24,253 nt of DNA from Ectocarpus siliculosus (lineage: Eukaryota > Sar > Phaeophyceae > Ectocarpales > Ectocarpaceae): assembly GCA_000310025.1 (NCBI GenBank), contig FN649755.1, positions 2,943,443-2,967,695 of the forward strand, given 5' to 3'. The notes below the pieces were generated by a model. The model was given only the letters and a program-made list of their open reading frames with translations. It ran no database searches and had not been told where the DNA came from. The translations under genes and the position numbers were made by a program. How positions within the stretch are numbered: position 1 is the first letter of the stretch; every line of letters begins with the position of its first letter. Shown one piece after another: positions 8,801 through 17,990 of this stretch.

Positions 8801-11479
8801 ACGCGTGCGACGTTCGGCGATCCCGTCACGGGACGGAGGACCTTTTGCAGCAAGCACGCTCCCCAGGGCACCGTGAACGTCGAGCGGAGGAAGTGTGCGG
8901 TGGAGGACTGCCTCACCCCGCCGGCCTACTGGCACCCGGGCAACCGTAAGCGAAGGTGAGCGGAAGGTTGCGGTGTTGGGAGAAGGTGGCCCGATAAAGT
9001 GGCGACTTGGCCTACCGGTACCCGGGCAACCGTAAGCGAGGGTGAGCGGAAGGTTGCGGTGTTGGGAGAAGGTGGCCCGATAAAGTGGCGACTTGGCCTA
9101 CCGGTACCCGGGCAACCGTAAGCGAGGGTGAGCGGAGGGTTGCGGTGTTGGGAGAAGGTGGCCCGATAAAGTGGCGACTTGGCCTACCGGTACCCGGGCA
9201 ACCGTAAGCGAGGGTGAGCGGAGGGTTGCGGTGTTGGGAGGTAAAGTGGCAACTTGGTTAGTGGAACTACGGCCGATACATAAAGTGGCACCAGAATTTC
9301 TTGTCCCAATTGTTTAATTATTTCAACATGTGGATAGTGGAACTGCCCTGAAAAGTGGCGTACTCTCCTCTTGCCCCTCCATTCCACTATAATCGGGCCA
9401 CCTGCTGTAGCCATGCGATGGTTCTTTGTATGCCGTGATTCTTTGGCGTCAACAGATGTGCTTTGAGGTGAATATCACAGCAGTATTGCAGACGGAGGCG
9501 GCTGTTTGGTTCCTTGCGCAACTTCTCCAAAAATTGTTTCGCTCACGGACGGGCAGAGAGAGAGAGAGAGAGAGAGCACCATTGGAATGCCACAGCGCCG
9601 AAGCTTGTACCAAGACTGGAAGGATTATTCTAACATTCGTATGTACTACCAACAAGTATTTTTCTCACTCTGGGGGCCGTCGCGCCGAAGCTTGTACCAA
9701 GGTTGGAATTGAGATGCGTATGTGCCCAAACCATTTCCTCCCTCAGTGGGCAACAAGTCTTGAGAGACGAGCGGTGATGGCGCTTTTGCGTCGTTGCTCT
9801 TTGCCAAAACGGTTGCTCTTTGCCACAACCGTAAGAGGGGTATTTCTCGGCGGTCCAGTAACACGATATTTCTCTGGCAGCAGCACCATCATAAACAGCT
9901 GAACGAAAATGTTGCACCATATATGCAGTGTAGGGCACATAGTGGCGATGAAAGGTTTTTCTCTCGGAGGAAGACCTCTACTCATCCAACCAACTGTGGC
10001 ACGCCACCAGCACTTAATGAAAAAACGCCGAGTAGGCCTGGCTGACCACAACGGATTGACACCCAACTGACTGCTCCCGCCCCCCATTTCAAGCGAGATG
10101 AGGGCGCACGTCCATCGAGACATGAGATCGACGTGTGAAACCGTCCAGCCGTAACGAACGAGTGCGGTCGGTCGCCGTTTCTTGTCTCAAAAGGTTTTAC
10201 GCTTGTTTCCACGCTATAAATGGTGCAGAGGTGCTGGGTATTACATAGCCTTTTTGTTTCTCGTTGGTCCCACCCAGGTGCTGTGACGACTCCGGTGGCC
10301 GTTGTCTTTCGCATTTCGTCCATGAACCTCAAACGCCTCTTGGCATTTCATTCCCCATCGAAGCAAGATCAGTGTGGGTAACATCCACCGGTTGCGAGCG
10401 AATCCGGTGGCAGCCGTCCTTAAGCATCGAGATCGCACGTTCGTTGACACGCCGCCCCTTGTTCCAGGTGCTGGGTACCCTAGGTTGCATGACGTAAGAT
10501 ATCACACCCCCCTGGACCGATTTTCGAAGCTCGGCAGGATGTGCTGAAAGATGGCGGGAGGCGTTGGAATCGTCTCGTCGAGAGCTTTCCGAAAACGTAT
10601 GCTTGGAAGTTCGGCATCCTCTTGGTCGTGGAGTAATCGAGCCTTGAACATCGGTCTCGGGGGTGTGGTATCTGACGTCATGCAACATTTCGTCCCCATC
10701 GAAGCAAGACCCGTGTCGACCAATCCGGTGGTAGCCTCCCGTTCGTTCTCATACTCCTTCTGCAACCACACGACTCTTGGTCCAGATGCCGCGACGAATC
10801 CGGTAGCCGTTGTTATTTTCTCTTACGATCGTACGATCCTTCACAAACATACCTGCTTGCTTGGTCCCATCCAGGTCCAACACGCCACACGGGTGAACAT
10901 CTAGCTGTGGAGAAGAAATAGCCTTGTTTTCTCCTCTAGACCGTTCAGGCAGTTTTTGCGACGAATCCGGCAGCTATTCACACACATACACACATACACA
11001 CACACACACCGCACTATTAATAAGACGGACGTCTTTTCATTGGTGAGCCGGTTAGCGCGGTCGATGCTGACAATAAAAACACCTACACACACGCGCTTTT
11101 GCCTCTTTGGTCCCCCCACCCAGGTGCTGCGCGAAGCACGCGGAGGAGGGCATGGTGAAGCTCGACAAGAAGCTGTGCCCGTTCAAGGGCTGCTTCACCT
11201 CCGCCTCCTACGGAGTCCTTGGCCAGAAGAGAAAGTTCTGCGCCGCCCACGCGGAGCGAGGCATGGTGTCCATCGGCGGCCGGAGGTGCGCAAAGGAGGG
11301 CTGCAGCAAGCGTGCCAACTATGGCGTCGCTGGGACCAACAAGCGGGAGTTCTGCGCGGGCCACGCGGCCAAGGGGATGGTGAACATCAACAACCAGAGC
11401 AGCGGGCGGAGGAAGATGGCGCCGACCCCCCCGGGGGGGGGAGGGGGGGGGGTGGGGGGTGGCAGCAGCCACACAGGCG

Positions 11480-11519
<40 letters not shown>

Positions 11520-11994
11520 CCCCAACGGCGTCGACCCCGCCGGTCGACGGAACTCCGTGGGGTCCTCGGTTTCCTCCGGGATGGGAGAGTGGGGGGATTC
11601 GCGTCACGATGCCGCCGGTCATTGGCCAGTGGATCATCACCACCCCGGCAGCGTAGGCGTAGTAGGCGATGGCCCTCGTCTTCGTCACGCGGTAAACCGC
11701 GACAGCAGCCGGAATTTCCCCGTGGGTTATCCGTTTCACGGGGAGAAGGGGATGCGGGTCGGCGGGGGACCCGCCCACATGATGGCCGGCGAAGAAGAAG
11801 CTGCGCACCAGCTACTACCGCGCAAGTACCAGCAGCAGCGGCAGCAGCAGCGGCAGCAGCATCACCTACAGCAGGAGCTCGATCTGCATCGACTGAATCA
11901 ACAGCGGCACCAGCAGCAGCATCAACTGCACCAACAGCTGGAGCAGCAGCAGCAGCTGCACCAACATCAGCAGCAGCAGCAGCAGCAGCTGCAC

Positions 11995-12025
<31 letters not shown>

Positions 12026-12591
12026 GGTGGCGGGGAAGACACGAGGCGGGGACGCCTCCCCCTCCTCCTCCCGAGCTGTACAGGCTCCCCCAGCTCGGCG
12101 AGGCCGTTCCCCACGACGTCCGTGCCCCAGAACCAGCCAACCCCCACCCCCGCCCGTCGCCGCCCAGGAAGGCGTCTGTTCTCGACGACACCTCCTCCTT
12201 GCAGCAAGAGCACACGGACGCCGACTCGTCTTCCCGACTAAGACCACCTTTAGCCAAGAGCGAACCGGTGGAAGCACCAAGCCCCGAGAGGCATGCCGGT
12301 CAACGAGGGGACGAGGTGGACGATAACGGCACCGGGGTTGGTGGATCCGAGGTGGCGGGGGGAAGAAAGCGACTGGGCTCGCCGGCAGCGGGGGGGGTGA
12401 AGGGGGGTGGGGGGGTGGGGGGGGAGGACGTCGAGGAGGACGCCGGGGCGGCGGCGTTCGTTTTGAGGCGGCGAAGGATGTTGCTGCCGTGGGCGGCTAG
12501 GAAGGAGGGCGTTCCCCCCCCGCTGTTGCTCACAAACAAGGGGTGGACGGAGTGGGAGTGGCAGCCGGTGATGATGAACATTCCGGCCTAG
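5636..12591 (+). CDS. Five-repeat EsV-1-7 domain protein, three-exon gene
   Basis: Joining exons 5636-5829, 8779-8955 and 11124-12591 gives one frame of 612 aa. Both introns are phase 2 and split an AGG arginine codon (AG|G). Five EsV-1-7 modules start at about residues 28, 66, 104, 142 and 179. Modules 1, 2, 3 and 5 have C-x4-C-x16-C-x2-H; module 4 has x15. Every His is followed by exactly 12 residues before the next Cys, including across the first splice junction, which strongly supports the model. Residues ~217-575 are low complexity (poly-G, poly-Q, a His/Leu/Gln-rich stretch at ~360-426, Pro/Ser). Residues 574-612 form a Trp/Glu tail containing GWTEWEW. The family is thought to include developmental regulators, and the modules may bind zinc; no enzymatic function is visible. 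The ATG at 5636 is the first in frame, but an upstream exon is possible. No promoter was recognised. Confidence 0.8.
5899..5935. mobile_element. MITE-1 left-end fragment interrupted by another repeat
   Basis: CGCCCCTCCTGGACCGATTT and CGAAGCTCGATTG match the left end of MITE-1. The match then stops at an unrelated inverted-repeat block (5936-6030). A second, more degraded left end lies near 6100-6140 (ATATTCAAAGCTCG) and another near 7193-7230 (CCCCCCTGGACCGATTTTCA). No right ends were found for these, so they are fragments. Confidence 0.45.
5936..6030. repeat. Inverted plus direct repeat cluster
   Basis: CTATTCGATAAAATTGCACA continuing into CTAGAGCA is matched in inverse by TGCTCTAATGTGTAATTTTA continuing into TCGAATAG. 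A further direct copy of the inverted arm, GTAATTTTATCGAATAGGTT, lies between them. It interrupts a MITE-1 left end in intron 1. Confidence 0.6.
6225..6350. repeat. 67-bp duplication with internal hairpin, third copy at 6842-6905
   Basis: GGTGTTTGCCATCGGGGTT followed by GGTTTTCGTCGCTTGGCAAC occurs at 6225 and 6292 (period 67). It occurs again at 6842 with a few changes. Each copy holds a CGTCG/CGACG stem and follows a run of C. Confidence 0.75.
6649..7139. repeat. Duplicated block of about 325 bp
   Basis: GGATGCAGCTCACCCTTCAT at 6652 and GGGTGCAGCTCATCCTTCAT at about 6976 open parallel blocks. They share TGATGTGAGAGCCTGGTCCG, GGGATGCGAGGTCAATGGTC and CGGCATGCACGAC, and each ends in a poly-C run. 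A 16-base piece (GGGGATGCGAGGTCAA) recurs near 15363. Confidence 0.7.
7252..7279 (+). pseudogene. Decayed copy of the exon 1 end with its splice donor
   Basis: GGTCAGCATTGACCTCACGA matches GGTCAACATCGACCTCACGA at the end of exon 1 with two differences. It is followed by CGTGATAA where exon 1 has the donor GGTGAGGT. It lies inside intron 1, just after a MITE-1-like end. The donor is lost or weak. Confidence 0.45.
7350..8778. repeat. Intron 1 minisatellite region
   Basis: The core at about 7990-8540 is a near-perfect 71-bp tandem repeat: TGAAGGCTT words fall at 7990, 8061, 8132, 8203, 8274, 8345, 8416 and 8487. The left flank has a 201-bp duplication (about 7651 and 7852). The right flank has an 84-bp unit ending at the exon 2 acceptor. 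Many units carry AAGGTGCGCTAGGCTTAC, which includes the first 13 bases of exon 2. Long minus-strand frames over the core are fortuitous: 71 is not a multiple of 3, and all three minus frames happen to be open. Confidence 0.85.
8779..8955 (+). CDS. EsV-1-7 gene, exon 2 (module 2 and first half of module 3)
   Basis: The pyrimidine-rich acceptor CTTCTTCAAG ends at 8778 and the donor GTGAGC starts at 8956. The 177 nt are symmetric (phase 2/2). They encode CARLDC, x16, CSKH and the 12-residue spacer of module 2, then Cys104, Cys109 and the first half of module 3 ending NRKR plus a split Arg. The first 13 exon bases (GTGCGCTAGGCTT) also occur repeatedly in the minisatellite immediately upstream. 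The last 33 bases start an 86-bp tandem array downstream. Confidence 0.78.
8923..9257. repeat. 86-bp tandem array spanning the exon 2 donor
   Basis: GGCCTAC starts at 8923, 9009, 9095 and 9181, an exact 86-bp period. Unit 1 contains the real exon 2 end and donor. Units 2-4 repeat that coding end (CCCGGGCAACCGTAAGCGAG) and the donor GGTGAGCGG at 9042, 9128 and 9214. The fourth unit diverges after about 9240. Confidence 0.9.
9258..10200. other. Intron 2, middle part
   Basis: A GA run (about 9556-9577) and the duplicated word CGCCGAAGCTTGTACCAAG (about 9597 and 9684) are visible, plus a short duplication of TTGCTCTTTGCC near 9797-9825. There is no EsV-1-7 module or other recognised coding sequence. 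Confidence 0.45.
10205..11123 (+). repeat. Degenerate modules with acceptor-like sequences before exon 3
   Basis: TTGGTCCCACCCAG|GTGCTG at 10277 and TTGTTCCAG|GTGCTG at 10468 imitate the true acceptor TTGGTCCCCCCACCCAG|GTGCTG at 11123. Weaker relatives lie near 10786 and 10873. The accompanying word AATCCGGTGGCAGCCGT recurs, with changes, at about 10401, 10722, 10797 and 10963. CCCCATCGAAGCAAGA occurs at about 10353 and 10693. A CA microsatellite sits at about 10979-11008. Confidence 0.6.
10484..10686. mobile_element. MITE-1 copy c, inside intron 2 of the plus-strand EsV-1-7 gene
   Basis: The ends are GTTGCATGACGT (left) and its near-exact inverse GACGTCATGCAAC (right). Inside these are ACACCCCCCTGGACCGATTT and the matching inverse TCGGTCTCGGGGGTGTGGTA. 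The inner motif CGTCTCGTCGAGAGCTTTCC is common to both MITE families of the window. No coding frame is convincing. Confidence 0.65.
11124..12591 (+). CDS. EsV-1-7 gene, terminal exon (modules 3b, 4, 5, linker, tail)
   Basis: The acceptor CCCCCCACCCAG ends at 11123. The exon completes module 3 (CCAKH), then encodes module 4 (CPFKGC with x15 before CAAH) and module 5 (CAKEGC, x16, CAGH, GMVNIN). After that come poly-G (about 11427-11465), poly-Q (about 11485-11518), a CAG/CAC-rich segment coding mostly Gln, His and Leu (about 11829-12030), Pro/Ser/Asp-rich sequence, and the tail at 12472-12588 with TAG at 12589-12591. Several long frames on both strands over the CAG tract are shadows of this exon. 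Confidence 0.85.
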
Positions 12592-12966
12592 TAGTCGGAG
12601 TGGCAGCCGGCGATGATGACCGTGCCGGCCTAGTGGGGAGAGCGGCAGCCGGTGATATTTATTCCAGGCTGCGGTAGCGCGGGAGTGGCGACCAGTGATG
12701 GTGATTTTTCCAGCCTATGATGGTGGGAGTGGCACAAGCCAGTGATGATGGGTATTCCAGCCTACTATACTAGAGATGAAGCCGCCAGTGATGGTGAGCA
12801 TTCCGCCCTATTAGGGTGGGGGTGGCAGCCGTTGATGCTGATTTTTCCAGCCAATGACAGTGGGGGTGGCAGAAGCCAGTGATCGCGGACTTTCCCTCCT
12901 ACTAGGTGTAGACATTCTAGCCGATTGTGCGAGTGGCAGCCGGTGATGACGAACATTCCGGCCTCG
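12553..12966 (+). repeat. Array of about 43 bp derived from the coding end of the plus gene
   Basis: GTGGCAGCCGGTGATGATGA, coding the last residues before the stop, recurs downstream in degenerate form. Anchor positions are about 12561, 12603, 12645, 12688, 12732, 12781, 12825, 12869 and 12936. Spacing is 42-49 bp apart from the final gap. The copies include TTCCGGCCTAG, so the stop codon is copied too. The last unit is again close to the first. Confidence 0.8.
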
Positions 12967-13390
12967 GTCATTGCTTCCGCTCGCCGGAGAGGCATTTTTT
13001 TTTTTTTTTTGTATGCGGCAGATAATTTGCTGGTGCTTTCCTGCACCGCCCAAGCTCCGAGCAGATTGGATGTCTTCCAAGAGAAGTCATGTTGCTCTTT
13101 TGTCTACAGCGTTTATTTTACATTTATTTCTTGGTGTTTTGAATGGGCGTTTTCTTGCGGCGTACCTCAGGTGGGGGTGACTTTGGCGACTTGTCATTCA
13201 GGTGTTTTGGTGGGGGGGGGGGGGATGAAGTTTCAATGATTATTTCTTCACCCGTTGTTTGTACTGTCAGGGTACACTCTACTCCTCGCGATGTGTGTAT
13301 CTCTTGATTTTGGTGGTTTTGGGAGGGTCACCCTGCCGAATTGTTTCCGAGCACCGGTTCTCGCATACGCACCCGCTGCGGTTTCCTTCT
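12967..13390. other. Gene-free stretch
   Basis: It has poly-T at about 12993-13009 and poly-G near 13212-13223. A CCGGTA-containing repeat of 24-32 bp follows at about 13393-13475. No gene was recognised. Confidence 0.4.
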
Positions 13391-13814
13391 CAACCGGTAC
13401 ATGCGGGTCACCGCCAACCGGTATGTTATCGCGGGTCACCGCCAAACCAACCGGTATATGCGGGTTCTTGCCGTGGTTCTCGCCCTTGTTGAGGGTCGAA
13501 GTTTGTATTTTTGTAGTCAACCGCGGGGACAGTTTTTTTGTTCGATCGGTTTCTTTTTCGATGGCGACGGGAGGGACCGCCTGGCTTTCGGTACATGTTT
13601 CGCGACTCGTGCTCCGCTCTGGCAAAAATCCTGATTAATCTGGCACAACACATTTTGCAAGTATGGTCCTGTAGACCCTCCGATGTTGTTTGCACCTGTT
13701 GTTGGAAGCCGAATGATTTACGTGTTGGAGGACCACCGGAAAGTTGATCTCGGAAACGAAACTCGCCGAAATATATATATTTATCACGACCGGCCGTGAA
13801 CCAAAGAACCTGTG

Positions 13815-14058
13815 AAAACAGCTAGCGGCCGCGCTTAAGAGACCCTCCGCCCAGTTTAGGCTGAGCACGGGGTTCGTAGTTCCTGGCATTACGCTGCGAA
13901 CGGCAGCTACAGTACCTAGATAGAAGTGAAGGGGGTTCGTTCTTTCCCGGGTGCTCAAGTTCTGATATGATGATGTTGAGCGTGAAGTTCTTAGCTGCCA
14001 AGTTCTGAAGCGCGAGCGCTACGTTGACGGTATGATGAAAGTGCGGCCGCTAGCTTTT
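13815..14058. mobile_element. Small element with 12-bp perfect inverted ends
   Basis: GCTAGCGGCCGC at 13821 is mirrored by GCGGCCGCTAGC at 14043. The 210 bp between hold no coding frame, only words (GGGTTCGTAGTTC, GTGCTCAAGTTCTG) shared with the array at 3621-4150. Target-site duplications are not clear. Confidence 0.4.
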
Positions 14059-14108
14059 ACGATGCGGAGAAGCATCTACATCCATACACCTGGCTAGGCT
14101 AGTAGATG

Positions 14109-14500
14109 TTTTGTTTTGTTTTGTTTTGTTTTGACCGTGGTTTTGTTCTTTTGGCCGGTCTGGGGTTTCTTGGCTCCTCTTGTGGGCAAAAAAACGGCCC
14201 CTGATACAGGATTGTTATATAGGTGTCTTTGTCGAGCTCAGAAACGGTGCTCAAGTTCTTGCAATTTCACCAGAAACTTGAGCTTGAAGTTAACAGCTAA
14301 AGTGTCGGCGCTATCCGTGGCTGTATGATCAATTTGCGGGCGCAAACTTATGATGAAGGAGAAGTATCTACTGACTAGGCTAGTGAGATTAATTTTTTTT
14401 TCGCGGCTTCGAGGCCGGGGTTCGTAGTTGGTACAAATGACCGCATTTTTTTTTTTAAAACGTCTGTCTGTGATGGGGGTTTCTCAAGTCCTTGTGCTGT
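14109..14500. repeat. TTTTG microsatellite and diverged copies of the 3621-4150 unit
   Basis: Five TTTTG units start at about 14109. They lead into GGCCGGTCTGGGGTTTC, CTCCTCTTGTGGGC, TATATAGGTG and GTGCTCAAGTTCTTG, in the same order as the array at 3621-4150. A second partial copy starts near 14410 (GGCCGGGGTTCGTAG). Confidence 0.5.
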
Positions 14501-15560
14501 GATAAATTGCTGCGTTGAGCATGGAGTTCCCAACTGCCGAGCAAGTTCTTTGGTGCAGGCGTTAACGAAGTGAAAGGATGGAACAGCCAGGAGAGGACGG
14601 GGTAGCTATGCTGGGGTACGAAGAAGTGACCTAACAGGACAATACCTGGGGACGCTATATTTGTTCAATTTCGTTGATAGAACACATGCCAACCCGTTGA
14701 ACAAGGTTTGAACCTTGTCTTGTTAATGTGAGGGGTGACTGAGGGAGGAAGCGATACGTTCACGCTCAACGATCGCCTTTCGGGCGGACTGTACGCAGAC
14801 TCTTGGATAGGATTGGATCGGATGGATGTGTTTCGATTCTGTTATCGAAGAACAGTATTAATTAGTAATTGTTGTAGTTCTGTACGGTATGTCGCAGTCG
14901 AAGACGTGAAGTCAAGCCTTTGTTTCAAGAGGATCACAACTTGTGTTGTTGTTGCATTCCTGCCGCCGTAGGAGGAAGGACACTTTTATTTTCGTGTTTT
15001 GGTGCCCCAGCTTGTACTACCTGTGCTTCTCCCTTTCTTTGTGGTGCGCGCATGGGATACCCAATAGACTCCACACAGTGGCGTGGTTTACTTACGAAAA
15101 AACCAAGTGTTCCACATACACGAGTGTTCCCTGTGTGTGGCGCGCCTGCTCTGTACAAGCGCACAAAGAGTTATTATGCCGTGCCTGCCGGATGTGAAAC
15201 GATTGGTTGATGCCAAATCAAAATCAAACCCATGATGATGAGCAGATATATTTTGTGTTTGGTTCAGCAAACTGATGACGAACCAGCTCCCGGCTCACCC
15301 TTTCTCTTGTGAAACGTACCCTGGGTGGTCGGCGAAACCCCGGGCCGTAGTCTATATTGAAGGGGATGCGAGGTCAAAAGTCTCGTTGGGCAGGTTGAGT
15401 GTTGTTTGTAGTACGCCTGTTATAATGTAGACGCGTCGTCGCCGGAGTGCACGACGGCTCCCGCACAACAGACGGACATGCTTCGGGCTACATTCGGCCC
15501 ACTAACCCGATTCACTTAATGATTGCTCAAATTTTTCGCCACTAATTTTATGGCATGGAG
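14501..15560. other. Gene-free stretch
   Basis: Only short, low-quality frames. No splice-flanked EsV-1-7 module or RNA gene was recognised on either strand. Confidence 0.4.
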
Positions 15561-16110
15561 CACTCGCCCTGGCCAACCGACCATCCAACTCACTCTCAGA
15601 ACCGTTTTTTTCTCTCATTCCGAACCATGAACGCATCGTTCCCGAATCAGTCCTACGCCATGATGGTCAGTGATTGTACTCGACCCGTCAGGCGCCCACA
15701 TTTCCGTCGAACCTAGCCGGAGTACACCGCGACTCACGCACAGATGGACGTGCACAAATGCTTTCGGTTGCTCTTTCTGGACCGATGTTTTCATACAGTT
15801 TCACTTGTTGTTGCGCGCAGCACTCGTCCCCGCCCCTACCGATCATCCATGCTACTCACTCCCAGAAGCAACACCTACTCTCGATCCGAATCTTGAACGC
15901 ATTGTCCCCGATCCAACCTAAGTTGCGATCGGCGAGTGTTGGAGTCCGCCCGTCAAACGTCCGGATATATGTTCGGTCGTTCCCTCTCCATCCAATTTCA
16001 CACAATATTGCACGCAGCACTCGCTAACCGACCATGCGTGTCACTCTCAGAAACAAAAATGCTCTCGTTCCGAAACTTCAACACATCGTCCCGAACCAAT
16101 CTCTAGGCAT
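15561..16110. repeat. Degenerate tandem blocks of about 200-260 bp
   Basis: CACTCGNCC...CCGACCATC...CACTCNCAGAA followed by TTCCGAA and a CGCATCGTCCCGA-like word recurs at about 15561, 15822 and 16018. The middle copy is open for about 80 codons on the plus strand without recognisable content. Confidence 0.5.
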
Positions 16111-17640
16111 AATAAGCCAATGGGCGCACATGCATGCATGAACAACCGCAAGATATGTATCTACATTTTGTCTTCGTCCTGTCATACTGTCGAGAAAACG
16201 GGTCGAGCCGCACTCATTATTTCCTAGTCAAAAGTAAAATTGAGCAAACGCACCAAATATAGTCTACATATGTAGGTATGACATGCATCCTGTACCATGG
16301 ACGCATGACCCCATACCCTCGTCACACCGACCGTTGCTAGGACATTCATTCCTTTCCGACAACAGACGAGGGCATATGAAAACGTACGTGAACGGCACCC
16401 AAAGACGGCGACATCCATCCCAAAAAATAAAAATGTATGCAAGAAAAGTGCAGCGTCGCCAGCTGCAAGGAAATTGTGTACACCGTGAAGAAGACGAGGT
16501 GGCGTTCAGCCGCACTCGCCTTCCGAGTCACAGGAGAAGAATGAGAAAAAGCGCGTACGTACGTGACATGATACGCATACTGTTCCAACATGCAAACACG
16601 GCAGCCACAAAGACAACCCGCCACCCCCCGACCCCCCCCCTCCCCAACATGTCCATGCGGGCACCATTGCCAGGACATGTGTGTGTCTGACGCAAAGAAA
16701 GCAAGAAATTCTGAAGGCTGGCGTGGATGGCACCAAAAGAGGAGGACATCCCACCAAAAAACGTGAATATTTACAAATGCAGCATCGTCCGCGCAAACCG
16801 CAAATGAACAGTCTAATATTCGTTACCTGGTAAAATGCATAGTCTAGATGGATAGGTTGGCTGCTAACGATGCGTTGCCAAAATCAATCAGTACCGACAT
16901 GATTATTACACACAATCTTTCGTACTGCCGTGACGGCCGCAGAAACATACAAGTAAGGATGATGCGAAAGCTGGTCGAGCCGCACGCATCTCACATCGCA
17001 CGCACAGCAGTGACACAGAAGGAAACCACGCACTCTAAGGTCCAGAGACGCAAAAAAGACACAATCATGAATCCTTTCGTTGACAAAACTGACGTGCTGG
17101 ATGTTGCGGTGATGGACAAATGTATGCACACCTTCTTCGCATACGTAGATGAAACAGACTATTGCAAACCACAATGGTTCTCTCTCACACGCATGGCGCA
17201 TAGTGTACATGGCACGCTTTCTCCGTGCTCTCCGGAATTGGATGAGTGCGAGTGAAACAAAACTCGAAGATAAAATGTCAAAATCGCACGCAACATTGCA
17301 GCGCACACACACATGCCTGCTTGCACCCAACTGAACGCCCACGAGTGAAATAAATCGGAAGATAAAATGTCAAATCCCACACACAGCGTTCACCACATAA
17401 ATATTGATCTTCGTATACAACGTCATCCAGCCGTACACACGCTAGACTACACATCGAATGCATAAACTGAAAAATATGACAGACGGTAGCGCACGTCCGA
17501 CATCACCACAATCTTGCAAAAGAGAGGGGCACGAACGAACGAACACGCTCGATGTGCTGTGATGCATTGAACTCTATCCATTTAGGAGCCCATCGTGTGC
17601 ATAAAGCAGATTTGAGATCGCGGTACCTAGACACATCGCA
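16111..17640. other. Gene-free stretch downstream of the minus gene
   Basis: Contains a plus-strand frame of 135 codons (16848-17255) with no recognised domain. It also has short duplications such as AAGATAAAATGTCAAA (about 17268 and 17356) and a duplicated GGCACCCAAAGACGGCGACATC-like block (about 16394 and 16727). Part may be the 3' UTR of the minus gene. Confidence 0.35.
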
Positions 17641-17990
17641 CGGTAACACACGAGTATCCCCGAATGGCAGTCCACTCCATTACCACCAAGATCGCTGTAG
17701 GCATCACGCGAAGGTACAATCACAGTTGTAGCGTGTGAATCCGAACAGCAGCCCACTCCCACCGACGTCGCTGTAGACATCACCAAGACCCAATCAATCA
17801 CGGTGGTCGCGAGTTCACCTGAACAGTAGTCCACTCCCAACGAGATCGCTTTTGGCATGACGACACGGCACAATCAATCACGACCGTCGCGAGTCAACCT
17901 GTATATCCACTCCCAACGAGATCGCTTTCGACATGACACGGCACAATCAATCACGACCGTCGCGAGTAAACCTGTATGGCAGTCCACTCC
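17641..17990 (-). repeat. Array of about 77 bp derived from the coding end of the minus gene
   Basis: The block whose plus strand reads TGGCAGTCCACTCCCA lies inside the tail codons at about 17977. It recurs at about 17906, 17830, 17752 and 17671, with spacing of 76-81 bp. It is accompanied by GAGATCGCT and CACAATCAATCACGACCGTC. On the coding strand these are decayed copies of the GAGTGGGAGTGGAC (EWEW) region. Confidence 0.75.

Noticed and set aside
10956-12326. 456-codon plus-strand frame and several minus-strand frames of 100-300 codons over the CAG tract
   Set aside because: Shadows of the EsV-1-7 terminal exon. CAG repeats give poly-S/A on the same strand and poly-L/A/C on the other. Only one frame carries the EsV-1-7 spacing.
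16848-17255. 135-codon plus-strand frame
   Set aside because: Non-repetitive composition, but no recognised domain, no Cys/His module and no convincing splice signals. It is left unannotated as a gene.
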